Source: an uncultured Bacteroides sp.
GTDB lineage: Bacteria > Bacteroidota > Bacteroidia > Bacteroidales > Bacteroidaceae
Assembly: GCF_959029255.1 (NCBI RefSeq)
Contig: NZ_CAUFUE010000013.1
Location: 1-64,000, forward strand
DNA length: 64,000 bases
Reading direction: 5' to 3'
Below are positions 16,747 through 27,900 of the stretch, piece after piece. The notes beneath the pieces were generated by a model. The model ran no database searches. It saw only the letters and a program-made list of their open reading frames with translations, and was not told the DNA's origin. The first letter of the stretch is position 1; each line of letters opens with the position of its first letter. A program made the position numbers and the translations under genes.

Positions 16747-17787
16747 ATGAACCCTGATAATACTTCCGTTTTGTTAATATACACCGGCGGAACCATCGGA
16801 ATGATAGAAAATCCCGAGACCGGTGCCTTGGAGAACTTCAACTTCGAGCAATTGCAGAAGCATGTGCCCGAACTCCAGAAGTTTACATTCAGCATTGACA
16901 CTTATCAGTTCGACCCTCCAATGGATTCTTCGGACATGGATCCTGACGCCTGGCGCAAACTTGTACATATAATCAGTGATAACTATGACCGGTACAACGG
17001 TTTCGTCATCCTTCACGGGACAGATACAATGGCTTACACAGCTTCCGCACTCAGCTTTATGCTCGAGGACTTGGGTAAGCCGGTTATTCTCACAGGCTCA
17101 CAACTTCCCATCAGTGTGCTCCGCACGGACGGCAAGGAAAATCTGCTGACGAGCATAGAGATAGCTACCGCCTGCCACCCTAACGGTCGACCCATCGTGC
17201 CGGAAGTATGTATTTTCTTTGAAAACCACCTGATGCGCGGCAATCGTACCACCAAGATGAACGCCGAGAACTTCAATGCGTTCCGCTCGTTCAACTATCC
17301 GGTACTTGCTTCGGCGGGTATACATATTAAATATAATAATGTGCAAATTCATACGGACAGCAACCGGCTTAAGTTAGTACCGCATTATCTGCTCGATACA
17401 AACATCGCCGTACTGAAACTTTTTCCGGGAATTCAGGAGAACATCGTAGCGGCCATTCTTGCCACCGAAGGATTAAAAGCATTGGTACTTGAAACGTATG
17501 GTTCGGGAAATGCTCCGCGCAAGGAGTGGTTCCTCCGCCGGTTGAGGGAGGCATGTGAGCAGGGCATCGTCATTGTGAACGTCACCCAATGCAGTGCAGG
17601 CACAGTGGAAATGGAACGCTATGAAACCGGTTACCGCCTGATGCAAGCCGGAGTAGTTTGCGGGTATGACAGCACAACAGAATCTGCGGTCACCAAACTC
17701 ATGTTCCTTTTAGGGCATAATTATTCGCCTGCCGAAGTGCGCGAACGGATGAGCCAACCGATTGCAGGCGAGATTACAGTAAGCTGA
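16747..17787 (+). CDS. ansA: Type I L-asparaginase
   Basis: A 346-residue cytoplasmic enzyme hydrolysing asparagine to aspartate and ammonia. The first catalytic threonine lies in VLLIYTGGTIGMIENP, the second triad segment in VILHGTDTMAYTASALSFML, and ILTGSQLPISVLRTDGKEN is the substrate loop. No signal peptide, consistent with the type I (AnsA) form. The 16747 ATG is chosen because the promoter box overlaps the upstream ATG. Its product, aspartate, feeds the divergent thr operon, but no regulatory link is visible. Convergent with the carbonic anhydrase gene. Confidence 0.93.
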   Translation: MNPDNTSVLLIYTGGTIGMIENPETGALENFNFEQLQKHVPELQKFTFSIDTYQFDPPMDSSDMDPDAWRKLVHIISDNYDRYNGFVILHGTDTMAYTASALSFMLEDLGKPVILTGSQLPISVLRTDGKENLLTSIEIATACHPNGRPIVPEVCIFFENHLMRGNRTTKMNAENFNAFRSFNYPVLASAGIHIKYNNVQIHTDSNRLKLVPHYLLDTNIAVLKLFPGIQENIVAAILATEGLKALVLETYGSGNAPRKEWFLRRLREACEQGIVIVNVTQCSAGTVEMERYETGYRLMQAGVVCGYDSTTESAVTKLMFLLGHNYSPAEVRERMSQPIAGEITVS

Positions 17788-17809
17788 TATAGGAACACTC
17801 CTATATCAG
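17784..17809. terminator. Hairpin between convergent asparaginase and carbonic anhydrase genes
   Basis: CTGATATAGGA and TCCTATATCAG form a perfect 11-bp stem with a 4-nt ACAC loop. It includes the asparaginase stop codon and ends one base before the carbonic anhydrase stop, so it is placed to stop transcription from both sides. The T-run is weak. Confidence 0.65.
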
Positions 17810-17810
17810 T

Positions 17811-18353
17811 CTATTCTACGGCGGTTAAAGCTCCTGTAACGGAATCGATGATAAAGCCGTGTACAGTGATATCCGAAGGTATCAGCGGATGGTTGATAAT
17901 TGATTCAACCGTTCCTCGCACCGATTTTTCCGTATCTTCAAAACCATATAGCCAAGATTCAAAATCGACTCCGCAGAAACGAATCATATCGATGGTTTCC
18001 TGTTTGATACCCCTGGCCTTCATATTCTCTATCATCTTGGCGCTGCTCATGTGACAGGCGCCGCAATCGGAATGCGCTATGACCATGACTTCCGTCACCC
18101 CCAGTTCATAGATGGCAACCATCAAACTACGAATGACGCTACCGAAAGGGTGTGAAATGATTCCCCCCGCATTCTTAATCATCTTTACATCGCCATTCTT
18201 GATGCCCAAAGCTGCCGGTAACAGTTCCGTCAAACGGGTATCCATACAAGAAAGAATAGCTATTTTCTTATCGGGATATTTGTTGGTTATGTACTTTTCG
18301 TATCCCTTGTCAGCAACGAATCGCTTGTTGTATTCAAGAATATCTTCTATCAT
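17811..18353 (-). CDS. Beta-class carbonic anhydrase
   Basis: A 180-residue enzyme interconverting CO2 and bicarbonate. Zinc ligands and the Asp-Arg dyad are present: AILSCMDTRL (C36, D38, R40) and VIAHSDCGACHM (H94, C97). NAGGIISHPFGSVIRSL is the conserved middle segment. Short, as in the cab-type clade of beta-carbonic anhydrases. It has its own promoter; a 6-bp inverted repeat (AGGTAT/ATACCT) lies in its leader. Confidence 0.93.
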   Translation of the reverse strand: MIEDILEYNKRFVADKGYEKYITNKYPDKKIAILSCMDTRLTELLPAALGIKNGDVKMIKNAGGIISHPFGSVIRSLMVAIYELGVTEVMVIAHSDCGACHMSSAKMIENMKARGIKQETIDMIRFCGVDFESWLYGFEDTEKSVRGTVESIINHPLIPSDITVHGFIIDSVTGALTAVE

Positions 18354-18384
18354 AACTTCCTGAGGTATTAAGGTTTTATACCTA

Positions 18385-18392
18385 CAAAATTA
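18385..18392 (-). promoter_or_regulatory. -7 promoter box for carbonic anhydrase
   Basis: Minus strand TAATTTTG (TAnnTTTG), 32 bp upstream of the start codon. Confidence 0.5.
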
Positions 18393-18472
18393 AAAAATCT
18401 CCGCGATACTCTATCATCTTTACAATGAAAAAGAGAATGCTCCATCCGAAAAAAAGAAAAAAGGAAAGAGAA

Positions 18473-18554
18473 AAACGCAGATTAGCGCAGATTTACGCAG
18501 ATGATTGTTTCTTCAACATTTCCTCTTTACGTACATCCGCGCTAATTCGCGTTT
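18473..18554. repeat. Short inverted-repeat element (AACGCAGATTAACGCAGATT family)
   Basis: AAACGCAGATTAGCGCAGAT on the left and its imperfect inverse (CCGCGCTAATTCGCGTTT) on the right bound about 82 bp. The same ends occur at 30247-30702, where they enclose a GxxExxY gene, and at 32334-32424. It lies at the 3' side of the M60 peptidase gene. Confidence 0.65.
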
Positions 18555-18582
18555 CAAAGTCCTCCGTAGCCGGGGCTAAGGT

Positions 18583-21417
18583 TTATTTAATTTCTATCCG
18601 GGTTCCATCCGCCTGCACGGCATAGAAACCTGCACCTTCCAAATCAATACCGTCAGGAACGGTAAATTTGAAGAAGTTAGAAAAATAAAGTATCTTGTTG
18701 TTCTTGCGCAACTCAAAAGCCACAGCCTCATCCCCATTAGCCACGGTGAAGGTACGGCCGGAACGGCTACAGGTGATAGCCTTCGTTATCTTCACATCCT
18801 TCTCGAACTGTGTGTAATAGCCTACATCACCTACCTGGTAATTCTCAATCCCCACATCTCCGTTCTTGCGGTCTTCCAAGTAATAGAAGGCGTGCTTGGG
18901 AGCCGGGAATTTTGCCATATAGTTCTTGGCGGTTTCTATCATAGGCTCTGATACACGGTAAGTCCACGTACCATATTGTTCTATAGTTTCATCCACCGGT
19001 TCAAAGAAGCCCCACATTTCAAAGAACTCCGTCAGGTTTTCGTTAGCAGCTTTACTCGCCATCATGGCAAACTTCAGTTGCCCCTCACCCGGGTCACTCT
19101 CCGTAATACGGTTTTCACGCAGCAATTTGAACAATGTCTGCCAGAAGTCTTTTTTATAGCCGCAACGGTGATAGTAGTTCCACAATTGCCAATTCATGCG
19201 CATGTGTACTTCCGTATCCTCATTCTGGTGGGTAGCCGACCCCATGTTCCACCACGCCTGTTTGTTGACGAAGCGTGCGGTTGCCAGGGCACTCAGTTCG
19301 CTGCCGCGAGAACAGTACTTCTCCAGTTTATAAAGAATATAATTGGAGAACAGGTTGTTGGACGACTCCGTAGAGCCCGGCCAGTTGATGGCTTTCTGAT
19401 GAACGTGCCCAATCTCATGCGCCGGTCCCCAGGCATTGTCTTTAGCCGCCATCACATTATCATAAAGCAATATATTTTCCAGATAAGTATAGACAAATGC
19501 CACACGATAATTGGATGCCCACATATAACTTCCTTCAGGAGAGATGGCAAACAAGTGGTTGTTGCATTGCGAAGGACGCACATCGTCAATTCCCATCAAC
19601 TCCTGTTGCCAACCTATAATATTGTCCCAAAGATTGATGGCGGACAGCATATTATAGGGCACTGCGGACTGCATCTGTGCACGGTGGAAATAAAACATGA
19701 TGCGTTCGCCACGCACACAGAAGTACTTGTATGTAGCCTTATTAATCAATTCTTGATATTTATCGTTCGTCGCGTGTTTCTTCAGGTCAAAGAAGCCGCT
19801 GACGTATCCGCTTTCTAATGGAATATGAATCTTTATGGGTTTGGCATTAGCATTCGTCAAGTCGGCAGTGTACATGATGAAGAGCATTCCTTTCTGCGAA
19901 AACCCTACCTTATTTACGCCTTCTTCCAGAAAACGAGTCTCTCCGGTGGCGGCAGTCTGTACATATTCTCCCGTATTTTCTTCACCGATGCACTGAACGG
20001 AAACAGATTGCCCGTGTGTGTCACCCACCAAGATTACCACAGAATCCCCCTTTTCCACATAAATACCGGTAGGATTATCCAGATTGCCATATCGATTGGT
20101 CATCAATTTCTCTGCCCATATCTCCACATCGCTGTAAGGTTGATACTCCTGAATACGGAATTCCCTCTCCCATACGTCGTACGTATTATTTCGCAGACTG
20201 GTAGCAATCTTCGCAAAGTAACCGGGTAACGCATTGATTTGCTCGGTAGTGGCATCCTGTTTCACTTCCGTACAAGTGATGTCCGTAAACACAGCCAGCA
20301 ACTGTGCATCCAGTTTCTTGTTGGTATTCCTTTGATAGAACTCCATCTCGGCACAACTTACGAAACCGCCCGCTCCTGTCTTCACGACGAACTTCACTTT
20401 CGTAACCTTCCGCAAAGTTTCAGTGAAATCAACGCGACTGGGAGCGCTCTGCATATTGAAGTCATAATTTCCCAAGAGAGTATAGTCGGGTGCCGTCTCG
20501 GTGGCATAGTAGATGTCAACCTCGCCGAAGTTTCCGTTACCGTTCCGCGTATAGTAAATCAGATAATCCATATCGGGTTTCTGACTAAAAGAGTACTCCA
20601 ACGTAACGGGTAATGATGTATTATACCAATCGGAATGGTAATGAGTTTCGGTACCGGTGTCCCCGTCAAAAGACAGTTCTATGCCACAACCGGGTTGCGC
20701 CTCGCTGGCGGTTCCACTAGTGGGCGTTATCTTGATATCTCCCTCTAACTGTACATCGTCTATGGTTGAGCTTTTAGGTTCCTGAACCACTTCACAAGTA
20801 GCCTTCACCTCCGGGTCTTTCGTATAAGTATAGGTGAAAACAGCGGAGCGCGTGGCATAATTCGGATTGGCTTCTGCTTTGTAAACATAGCTCTTATCTG
20901 TCAATGCGCGTGTTGTGGGAGTTTCCGTAATCCAATCAGTATCGTCGGATTTCTGTACGGTGTATTCAATGTTGGATGTAATCGTGATAGAAAATGGGCC
21001 ACCGATGGCAGGCAATGTAGCAGTCGGCGCAGCTTTCACCAATATAGCAGGGCCGTAGCCCAACTGACGTACTTTAATAGTATAGTTTTTCAACACCGAT
21101 GTCACGGTTATAGTAGCGGTTCTCACATCCGGTTCTTCACTGGCTTCCACCGCCAGCAATATTTCCGCTCCACCCGCAGAAGAAGTACGTATGGCAACCG
21201 GACACCAGTATGCGTCCGACTTCACATCCCACACCCCACTTCCCAGATTGGTTTCCACGGGGATGGCAATAGAAGAAGACGTTGCTTCAAAATCCTGCTG
21301 AAGATATTCCTCGGCAATAGTGAAGAAAGGCTCGTCCGCTTTTTCAGAATTGCTGTCACTGCATGCGGCAGAATTAAGGATAAGAAGATTAAATAGTAAA
21401 ATATAAAATAACTTCAT
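18583..21417 (-). CDS. M60-family metallopeptidase lipoprotein with BACON and discoidin domains
   Basis: A 944-residue surface lipoprotein; the ATG at 21417 gives the signal LFYILLFNLLILNSAACS. Two BACON-like beta domains occupy about residues 30-215 and an F5/8 type C carbohydrate-binding domain about 225-370. The peptidase M60 domain follows, with the gluzincin motif HEIGHVHQ near residue 667. M60 enzymes of gut bacteria cut mucin-type O-glycoproteins, so this is probably the extracellular protease of the locus. It lies 134 bp downstream of the DUF1735 gene and in the same direction as susC/susD; no glycoside hydrolase accompanies it. Confidence 0.9.
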   Translation of the reverse strand: MKLFYILLFNLLILNSAACSDSNSEKADEPFFTIAEEYLQQDFEATSSSIAIPVETNLGSGVWDVKSDAYWCPVAIRTSSAGGAEILLAVEASEEPDVRTATITVTSVLKNYTIKVRQLGYGPAILVKAAPTATLPAIGGPFSITITSNIEYTVQKSDDTDWITETPTTRALTDKSYVYKAEANPNYATRSAVFTYTYTKDPEVKATCEVVQEPKSSTIDDVQLEGDIKITPTSGTASEAQPGCGIELSFDGDTGTETHYHSDWYNTSLPVTLEYSFSQKPDMDYLIYYTRNGNGNFGEVDIYYATETAPDYTLLGNYDFNMQSAPSRVDFTETLRKVTKVKFVVKTGAGGFVSCAEMEFYQRNTNKKLDAQLLAVFTDITCTEVKQDATTEQINALPGYFAKIATSLRNNTYDVWEREFRIQEYQPYSDVEIWAEKLMTNRYGNLDNPTGIYVEKGDSVVILVGDTHGQSVSVQCIGEENTGEYVQTAATGETRFLEEGVNKVGFSQKGMLFIMYTADLTNANAKPIKIHIPLESGYVSGFFDLKKHATNDKYQELINKATYKYFCVRGERIMFYFHRAQMQSAVPYNMLSAINLWDNIIGWQQELMGIDDVRPSQCNNHLFAISPEGSYMWASNYRVAFVYTYLENILLYDNVMAAKDNAWGPAHEIGHVHQKAINWPGSTESSNNLFSNYILYKLEKYCSRGSELSALATARFVNKQAWWNMGSATHQNEDTEVHMRMNWQLWNYYHRCGYKKDFWQTLFKLLRENRITESDPGEGQLKFAMMASKAANENLTEFFEMWGFFEPVDETIEQYGTWTYRVSEPMIETAKNYMAKFPAPKHAFYYLEDRKNGDVGIENYQVGDVGYYTQFEKDVKITKAITCSRSGRTFTVANGDEAVAFELRKNNKILYFSNFFKFTVPDGIDLEGAGFYAVQADGTRIEIK

Positions 21418-21551
21418 TAGCAAATAGGTTTTATTGATTTAACTGATAAAAAAAGGGAGAGGAAACCATAGAGCAATTCCCTCTCCCTAACCCAATTTTT
21501 TACGAGAAATAGAGTCAGGAGGCTATTACCTCCAAAAGGTTAGAAAAAATG

Positions 21552-22925
21552 TTAGAGTCCATATATCTTCATTTCACCACAATTCCAATAACCAGCACTT
21601 GTACAACAGTCTCCGCCATTACTCATAGTAACTGCAAACCGGACATAAGTGAACGACGTTTTCGAAGAGAAAGCATCCGAATTATACTCTTCGTCACCTT
21701 TCGTGAAAGTAGTAGCCACAGTAGCCAGTTTGATCCATGTAGATCCGTCATTGCTGACATAAATATCTGTAGATTTAGGCGCACCGTTTGAATTTTCAAA
21801 ACGTGTCCAGAAGTCGTAAGCAAAGTGATTGATGGCATTCTTCAGATGGAAATCAATATACTGACCATAGACCGGATCGAATCCTGTGCCGGAATAATTT
21901 CCATGCCAATGTTTGTCTGCTGCTCTACCATCGAACAAACCTTCCAAGCCTGTACCGTCGCCATCCACTGTTGCATTAGACGATAGCATATCGATTGACA
22001 AAGGTATCTCTTTCAATTTACTTCTTTGTATCGCATAAGACACGCCGAACAGCATCAAATCACTTTCTTCATTTATCAAGACATGAGAGTCCGAAGTCGT
22101 TTTTAGTCGAAGAGGTAGTACATACTGGCCATACTCTAAGTTCGTCTTTTTCAGCGTTATATTGATAGCCGCCGTTTTACTCCCTGTTGTAAATGTGATG
22201 TCTTTATTCAAATCATAATCGACAGGATTGAGCAATTTAAAACTGGTCTTGTTCGCCGCATTGTATTCATCCAACGCAGCCTCATCTACTTCTAAACCAC
22301 ACTTCAAATTCCACAAATCACCAACAGGCAGAGTTAATCCGGCAGTCAATTCCACCGTCTCATTGTCATCAAGAACTACAGAAACCACCGTATAGCCACT
22401 ATTCTGAAATCCCACAGTTACAGGTTTCACATTCGGAACAAGGAAAATCTTATCCTTTTCCGCATTGATAGAATCAGCGCTACCGAACAATTCCAAAGGT
22501 ACTACATACGTGCCGTTAGCATCTAAATTAGCCTCTATTACCTCCGGATCCAAAGACAAGTTCATTGTCTTATAAAGATCGGAAGAAGCGAACTGCAATT
22601 CACCGCCCGTAAATGTATATCCTTCAGACAATGCTTTATAATCACTACCTTCCGCCGTATTGTAAGCCAGCAACTCAACTTCACTCATCACACCGGCATT
22701 CACCGATGTAGTAGCACCTACATTCCATCCGGATTTGTTCACTATCACAGAATAGTCCGTTTTGAACCCGGTTTTATATACATCCAAAGCTATCTCTCCA
22801 CTATTCCTAAAAGAAAGGATTGTGTTAAAGTCGCTCAGATAATCTTCTCTCCCGTCCTCGCAAGCACTTTGCGTAAGCAGTAAAGAGCCCGCCAGAAGAA
22901 AGTAATAACATATATTTTTTTTCAT
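21552..22925 (-). CDS. DUF1735 and F5/8 type C surface lipoprotein (SusE-position)
   Basis: A 457-residue lipoprotein (MKKNICYYFLLAGSLLLTQSACEDG) downstream of susD. The N-terminal two-thirds holds tandem DUF1735-like beta domains with the typical 'YVVPLELFGSAD' and 'QYVLPLRLKTTSD' strand pattern. The C-terminal 140 residues form a discoidin (F5/8 type C) module with FTYVRFAVTMSNGG and GEMKIYGL. It likely binds the glycan or glycoprotein target at the surface, as SusE/F-position proteins do. Another Met three codons upstream is possible but less well placed for a lipoprotein signal. Confidence 0.85.
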   Translation of the reverse strand: MKKNICYYFLLAGSLLLTQSACEDGREDYLSDFNTILSFRNSGEIALDVYKTGFKTDYSVIVNKSGWNVGATTSVNAGVMSEVELLAYNTAEGSDYKALSEGYTFTGGELQFASSDLYKTMNLSLDPEVIEANLDANGTYVVPLELFGSADSINAEKDKIFLVPNVKPVTVGFQNSGYTVVSVVLDDNETVELTAGLTLPVGDLWNLKCGLEVDEAALDEYNAANKTSFKLLNPVDYDLNKDITFTTGSKTAAINITLKKTNLEYGQYVLPLRLKTTSDSHVLINEESDLMLFGVSYAIQRSKLKEIPLSIDMLSSNATVDGDGTGLEGLFDGRAADKHWHGNYSGTGFDPVYGQYIDFHLKNAINHFAYDFWTRFENSNGAPKSTDIYVSNDGSTWIKLATVATTFTKGDEEYNSDAFSSKTSFTYVRFAVTMSNGGDCCTSAGYWNCGEMKIYGL

Positions 22926-22979
22926 ATAAACCATTCGTTTATCGTTTTACTGAAATTTTAAAGGCATATTCCACTCTCG

Positions 22980-24890
22980 TTACCAACCATAATTCTGCGT
23001 AAGCAATCTATTACGGTCCAATTCTCTCTGTGAGAACGGATAGAGATAATGATTTTTCTTGAACACACGTGTCTCAAAAACATAACGCTCCCAGTAACCA
23101 TCAGGTGTTACAGACAAATCATCTTTATTCTCTTGCGGATAGTCTGTATTCATACCATACATAGGCCCGCCATCGGTTTCCTCGGCAATCATCCACGTGC
23201 GGGTATCGAAGTAACGGTGACTCTCAAAGGCAAGTTCAATCCGACGTTCTTTACGGCAGAGTTCAATCAGTTCTTCCGTGGTAGCATTGGGATATACGTC
23301 CAAAATATCGGGGACTCCTGCACGGTCACGTATATCATTCCAGACCGTCATCGCTAATGTTTCATAACCGGCAGGCAGTGCCACGTTATGCTTCTTGCAT
23401 TCGTATACCGCCTCGATAAAGTTCAAATAAATCTCTGCCAAACGGAATTCCGGGAACGTAACATTTCCCCAGTTACCCGCTACGGAACTTAAGTTATGAT
23501 CATAAAAACGATTAATCAGGTAACCGCTCTTTGTGAAGTCATGGCTCTTGTTACCATTACCGTTTTTAGCGAAAGAAGTTACTGCCGTACCACCGAGATA
23601 TAGCCACTCTGAGCCACCCCAATAGACAGATACATAGAAACGCGGTTCACGATCCTTGTACATATTGGGTGATTCAATAACCTTATCCGCATGCTTACTC
23701 CAACCATGACGCGGATGAGTCCACTTGGATTTTTCCAATTCCGTAGCAGCGTCATAACCCGATTGCTTGTCAACGACAGGACTACCATCCGAATTATATC
23801 CGACAATAGGATAACGTCCGTTGCTCATGGCGTATGCGTCTACCTGTTGCTGTGTAGGTCCTACAGCACCGTATGCCGTTCCACCTAAACTGGTAGGCGC
23901 CACGTTCATTGCCAAAGTAGAACGCGCCTTATAACCGTCCGTAAAAATCAACTCACTATTCCACGTCTTTCCCAATACACCGTTATAATCTTCATAGGGG
24001 TCTCCATTCCCGGCACGATACAACTTATAAATACCCATATCTATTACTTTCTTGGCTGCATCAGCGGCCTTCAACCATTTGTTGGCATCATAAGTCTGCG
24101 GGAAGAGGTTCACACCCGAAAGTTCCGGGAATTCAGCAGCGACCGGATTCTTAACGTTACTATAAAGCTTATTTCCGTTAAACAAATCGCGTGCGGAATA
24201 CAACAATAAGCGTGAAATAACCGCATAACAAGTACCCTTAGTTGCCAGTCCATACTCACTTTCTTCGTAAGCTTCCTTTATAGCGTCACTTTCGGCACAA
24301 GTTGTCATCTCACTCACTACATAATCCACACACTGTTCCCATGTATTACGCGGACGATACAAATCTGCAGTGCTGGCAGAGAAGTCAAGTAACTCATCAC
24401 CCAACAAAAATACCGGTCCGTAATCACGCATCATGCGATAATAATAGTAAGCACGAGCAAAACGAGCCTGCCAATACCATTTATCCAACTGAGTTTTTTC
24501 AGCCAAGGGGTCGCTGCAAGAATACACGTTCTGCATAAAGATATTGCATTCACGAATACCTTGATAAAAATGCCCCATATAATAATAAGGTACGGTGGAA
24601 GCGTTCCATGAACCGAAGTTGATGTAACGATAGCCACGGTCGTAGGCAATGGTACATTCGTCCGAGGCTCCCAAATAAGGGTCATAATCACCCACAAATG
24701 AGCTGCGGGTAGTAGGCATGAACGACATGGCATTGTTCCAATATTGTTCAACTGTACCTCTTCTTTCCCAGATTTTCTCAAAGGTCATACTCTCGTCTTC
24801 CTGCCTGTCCAAAAAGTCTTCGCAGGAAGAGAGTGTCAACGATCCGGCAGCGAAACATAACAGACAAAGGGATTTTATTTGAATCTTCAT
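22980..24890 (-). CDS. susD: SusD/RagB family nutrient-binding lipoprotein
   Basis: A 636-residue outer-membrane lipoprotein that caps its SusC partner and binds the ligand. The start at 24890 (MKIQIKSLCLLCFAAGSLTLSSCEDFLDR) gives a lipobox and the classic C-E-D-F-L-D mature start, and removes an overlap with susC. The SusD signature parts are present: WYWQARFARAYYYYRMMRDYG, a TPR-like helical scaffold, RLAEIYLNFIEAVYECKK, and the C-terminal ICRKERRIELAFE-type segment (LCRKERRIELAFESHRYFD). It sits 19 bp after susC. Confidence 0.95.
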   Translation of the reverse strand: MKIQIKSLCLLCFAAGSLTLSSCEDFLDRQEDESMTFEKIWERRGTVEQYWNNAMSFMPTTRSSFVGDYDPYLGASDECTIAYDRGYRYINFGSWNASTVPYYYMGHFYQGIRECNIFMQNVYSCSDPLAEKTQLDKWYWQARFARAYYYYRMMRDYGPVFLLGDELLDFSASTADLYRPRNTWEQCVDYVVSEMTTCAESDAIKEAYEESEYGLATKGTCYAVISRLLLYSARDLFNGNKLYSNVKNPVAAEFPELSGVNLFPQTYDANKWLKAADAAKKVIDMGIYKLYRAGNGDPYEDYNGVLGKTWNSELIFTDGYKARSTLAMNVAPTSLGGTAYGAVGPTQQQVDAYAMSNGRYPIVGYNSDGSPVVDKQSGYDAATELEKSKWTHPRHGWSKHADKVIESPNMYKDREPRFYVSVYWGGSEWLYLGGTAVTSFAKNGNGNKSHDFTKSGYLINRFYDHNLSSVAGNWGNVTFPEFRLAEIYLNFIEAVYECKKHNVALPAGYETLAMTVWNDIRDRAGVPDILDVYPNATTEELIELCRKERRIELAFESHRYFDTRTWMIAEETDGGPMYGMNTDYPQENKDDLSVTPDGYWERYVFETRVFKKNHYLYPFSQRELDRNRLLTQNYGW

Positions 24891-24909
24891 ATTTTTCAGT
24901 ATTAACAAT

Positions 24910-27900
24910 TTAGAAATTAGCATTAAATCCGACAGTAAATACACGGTTCAACGGATAGCCCGAACCGTCCGAGCTTCCTTTTTCAGGATCCCAAAGTTTA
25001 AACTTACTGAATTGCAACAAGTTGTTTCCAGAAACGTAGAAGCGAACGGACTTGATAAAAGTCTTTGCCAATATAGCTTTAGGCAATGTATAACCGATTT
25101 CCGCACTCTTTAGACGCAGGAACGAGCCGTCGCGTAACCACCAGGTAGAATTCCGGTCATTATTAGTAGAACCGGCTCCACTACCCGTGCTCAAGCGTGG
25201 ATAAGTAGCTGCAGCATTCTGTTCATCCGTATTGGTAGACATCCATACATGGTTGTACACATCCTCATTGATAGCGGCACGTTGCATATTGCCCGAACCG
25301 AAAAGACCTCTGACCGAACTTCCTGCCTGAAAAAAGCTTGTACGAGCCACACCTTGGAAGAAAACATTGATATCCCAGTTTTTCCACTGCGCCGTAGCGC
25401 CGAAACCGTATGTTATTTCAGGCAGGTTAGTATAACCAATCGCCACCATATCCAAGTCGTCAATGATACCATCACCGTTCACATCTTGATATTTGATATC
25501 ACCCACACGATACTCACCATAGTTTTGCACCGGGCTGTTATCTATTTCTTCCTGGCTTTTGAACAAGCCCAACGCTATTAAACCGAAAGGCTGCAATGCG
25601 CCATCCGCACCAAAAGGCTTTCCGATACGATTCTGGTACTTGTATTCCCAATCCGGTTCGTCATTATTCTTCAGTTCATTGCGGTTAAAGGTAAAGTTAC
25701 CTCTCGCCGTAACCATCAAGTCTTTGTTTACCTGGTGCGTATATTCTAAAGTTGCATCGAAACCCTGATTCAACGTTTCACCCACATTTACATAAGGTAC
25801 AGTAGAAACACCTACGATAGCCGGCAGTCCGGCACGTGCTAAGAAGATACCGGTACGTTCCTCACGGAAATAATCCGCCTGTACCTTCAACTTATTGAAC
25901 AATGAGAACTCAATACCTGCATTTATTTTCAATGCCTCTTCCCAAGAAACGTTGAGGTTTTCTACTTCACCGACACGAATTCCTGAGTGACCCGAACCGG
26001 TCGAACCATAGGTAAAGCTTCCACCATCGACAATTGTAGGTTGGTATGCCCATCTTCTATAGGCGCCGATATCATCATTACCAACTTTACCGTAAGATGC
26101 TTTCCACTTAAACGAATCCACTACCTTGGAAACAGGTTCGAACCATTTTTCATTAGACATCATCCATCCCACAGCGAATGCAGGGAAGAAACCGAAGCGA
26201 TGTCCGTGCGCAAAGTTCTCGGAACCGTTGTAACCCACGTTAACTTCAGCAAAATAAGTATCCTTGAAAGCATAAGTCAAGCGTCCGGCGATACCCTGAT
26301 TCTTATGAGGCAGAGCTTCATCACCGCTACCAGCTTGCGTTTTGGTGTGAATCTTATGATTATAGAGGAACAAGCCACCTACACGGTGTTTCTCACCAAA
26401 CAAGCGGGTATAGTTCAAAGAAGCTTCCACGTAGCGCGTCATGGTACCGTCACGTCCTATGGCAAAACCCAAAGTTTCACTACCTGTATGTACAGGAGTT
26501 CCAAAAATCAGATTGCCATCATCGTCACGCCCCGATGCATGATAAAAAGAAGGAATTTTGGCACGACGCTGTAGTGTAGTGTTCCAAGCATCCCAAGAGA
26601 ATTTAACATTAGCAGTCAAACCTTTCAACGGCTTCCACAAAGCACCGATATCCTGTGTAACCCCAATCAAGGATTGAGCGGAATTCCAAAATTGCTCACG
26701 ATAACCGGAATGAACCAACATATTCCAAGGATTATAGCCGGAATCGGTAGAAGGACCGGACAACGTACCGTCGGAATATTCCACCGGATAAGCATTTGGC
26801 GAAGTCATGAAGGTATAACTCCATATATCCGAATCTTTATCACCAAACCCCGGGCCAAACGATTTCTCATAAATGTTGGTGAGGTTAAGGTTGATAACCG
26901 TACTCTTCGTCAGATTAAGGTCCACATTAGCACGGAAATTGAACTTATTGTATTTGATAGAAGAATCGTATCCGTATATATTTCCAGCGCTTTTGTAAAT
27001 AGAGCTTTCGTTATAGAAAGCACCGGATACATAATACTTCACAATATCACTACCACCCGTAATACTTAGGTTTACCTTCTGATTGGCAGCCATATTTTTG
27101 AACAGGGTATCAAACCAATCCACATTCGGGTATAAATCAGGATCCGTACCATTACGATAAGCGTCAATATCACTCTGTGAATAGTAATTACTACCGCTCG
27201 CTTCATTATACAATTCCGCCCATTCAGCAGACCCTAACATCTTCGGTCGCTTGGTAGGCTGTGTCAAGCCAAATTCAGTACGAACATTTACCTGAGGCTT
27301 ACCCACAGCACCTTTTTTAGTGGTAATCAAAATGACGCCATTAGCACCACGGACACCGTATACAGCCGAGGCTGAAGCGTCTTTCAAAATAGAGAATGAC
27401 GAAATATCTTCCGTGTCAACCAGGTCAATGTCGCGTTCGATACCATCAACCAGTACCAACGGGGTAGTTGTTCCGGTGAAAGAGGCGACACCACGGATAT
27501 AGAAATCGGCAGCACTACTCTTACCCGGTTCACCCGAACGGTTCATTGCTACGATACCGGAAAGCTGTCCAGCCAATGCGTTGGAGATAGATGCACCCGG
27601 CACAGTCAACTTAGTAACATCCAGCGTAGAGATGGCACCAACCACGCTCTCTTTCTTCTGGCTACCGTAACCTACTACTACAACTTCATCCAGTACTTCC
27701 GTATCAGGTTGCAGCACAACATCTATTTTTTTCTGATCGGCAATAGCTATTTCCTGCTTTTTATAACCGATATAAGAGAACTCCAGTACACCTCCAATAC
27801 CTTCTATCGCAATAGAGTATTTACCATTCACATCTGTAATGGCACCCGTAGTACTGTTCTTTAAATAAACAGTAGCTCCAATTGCCGGTTCATTGGTATC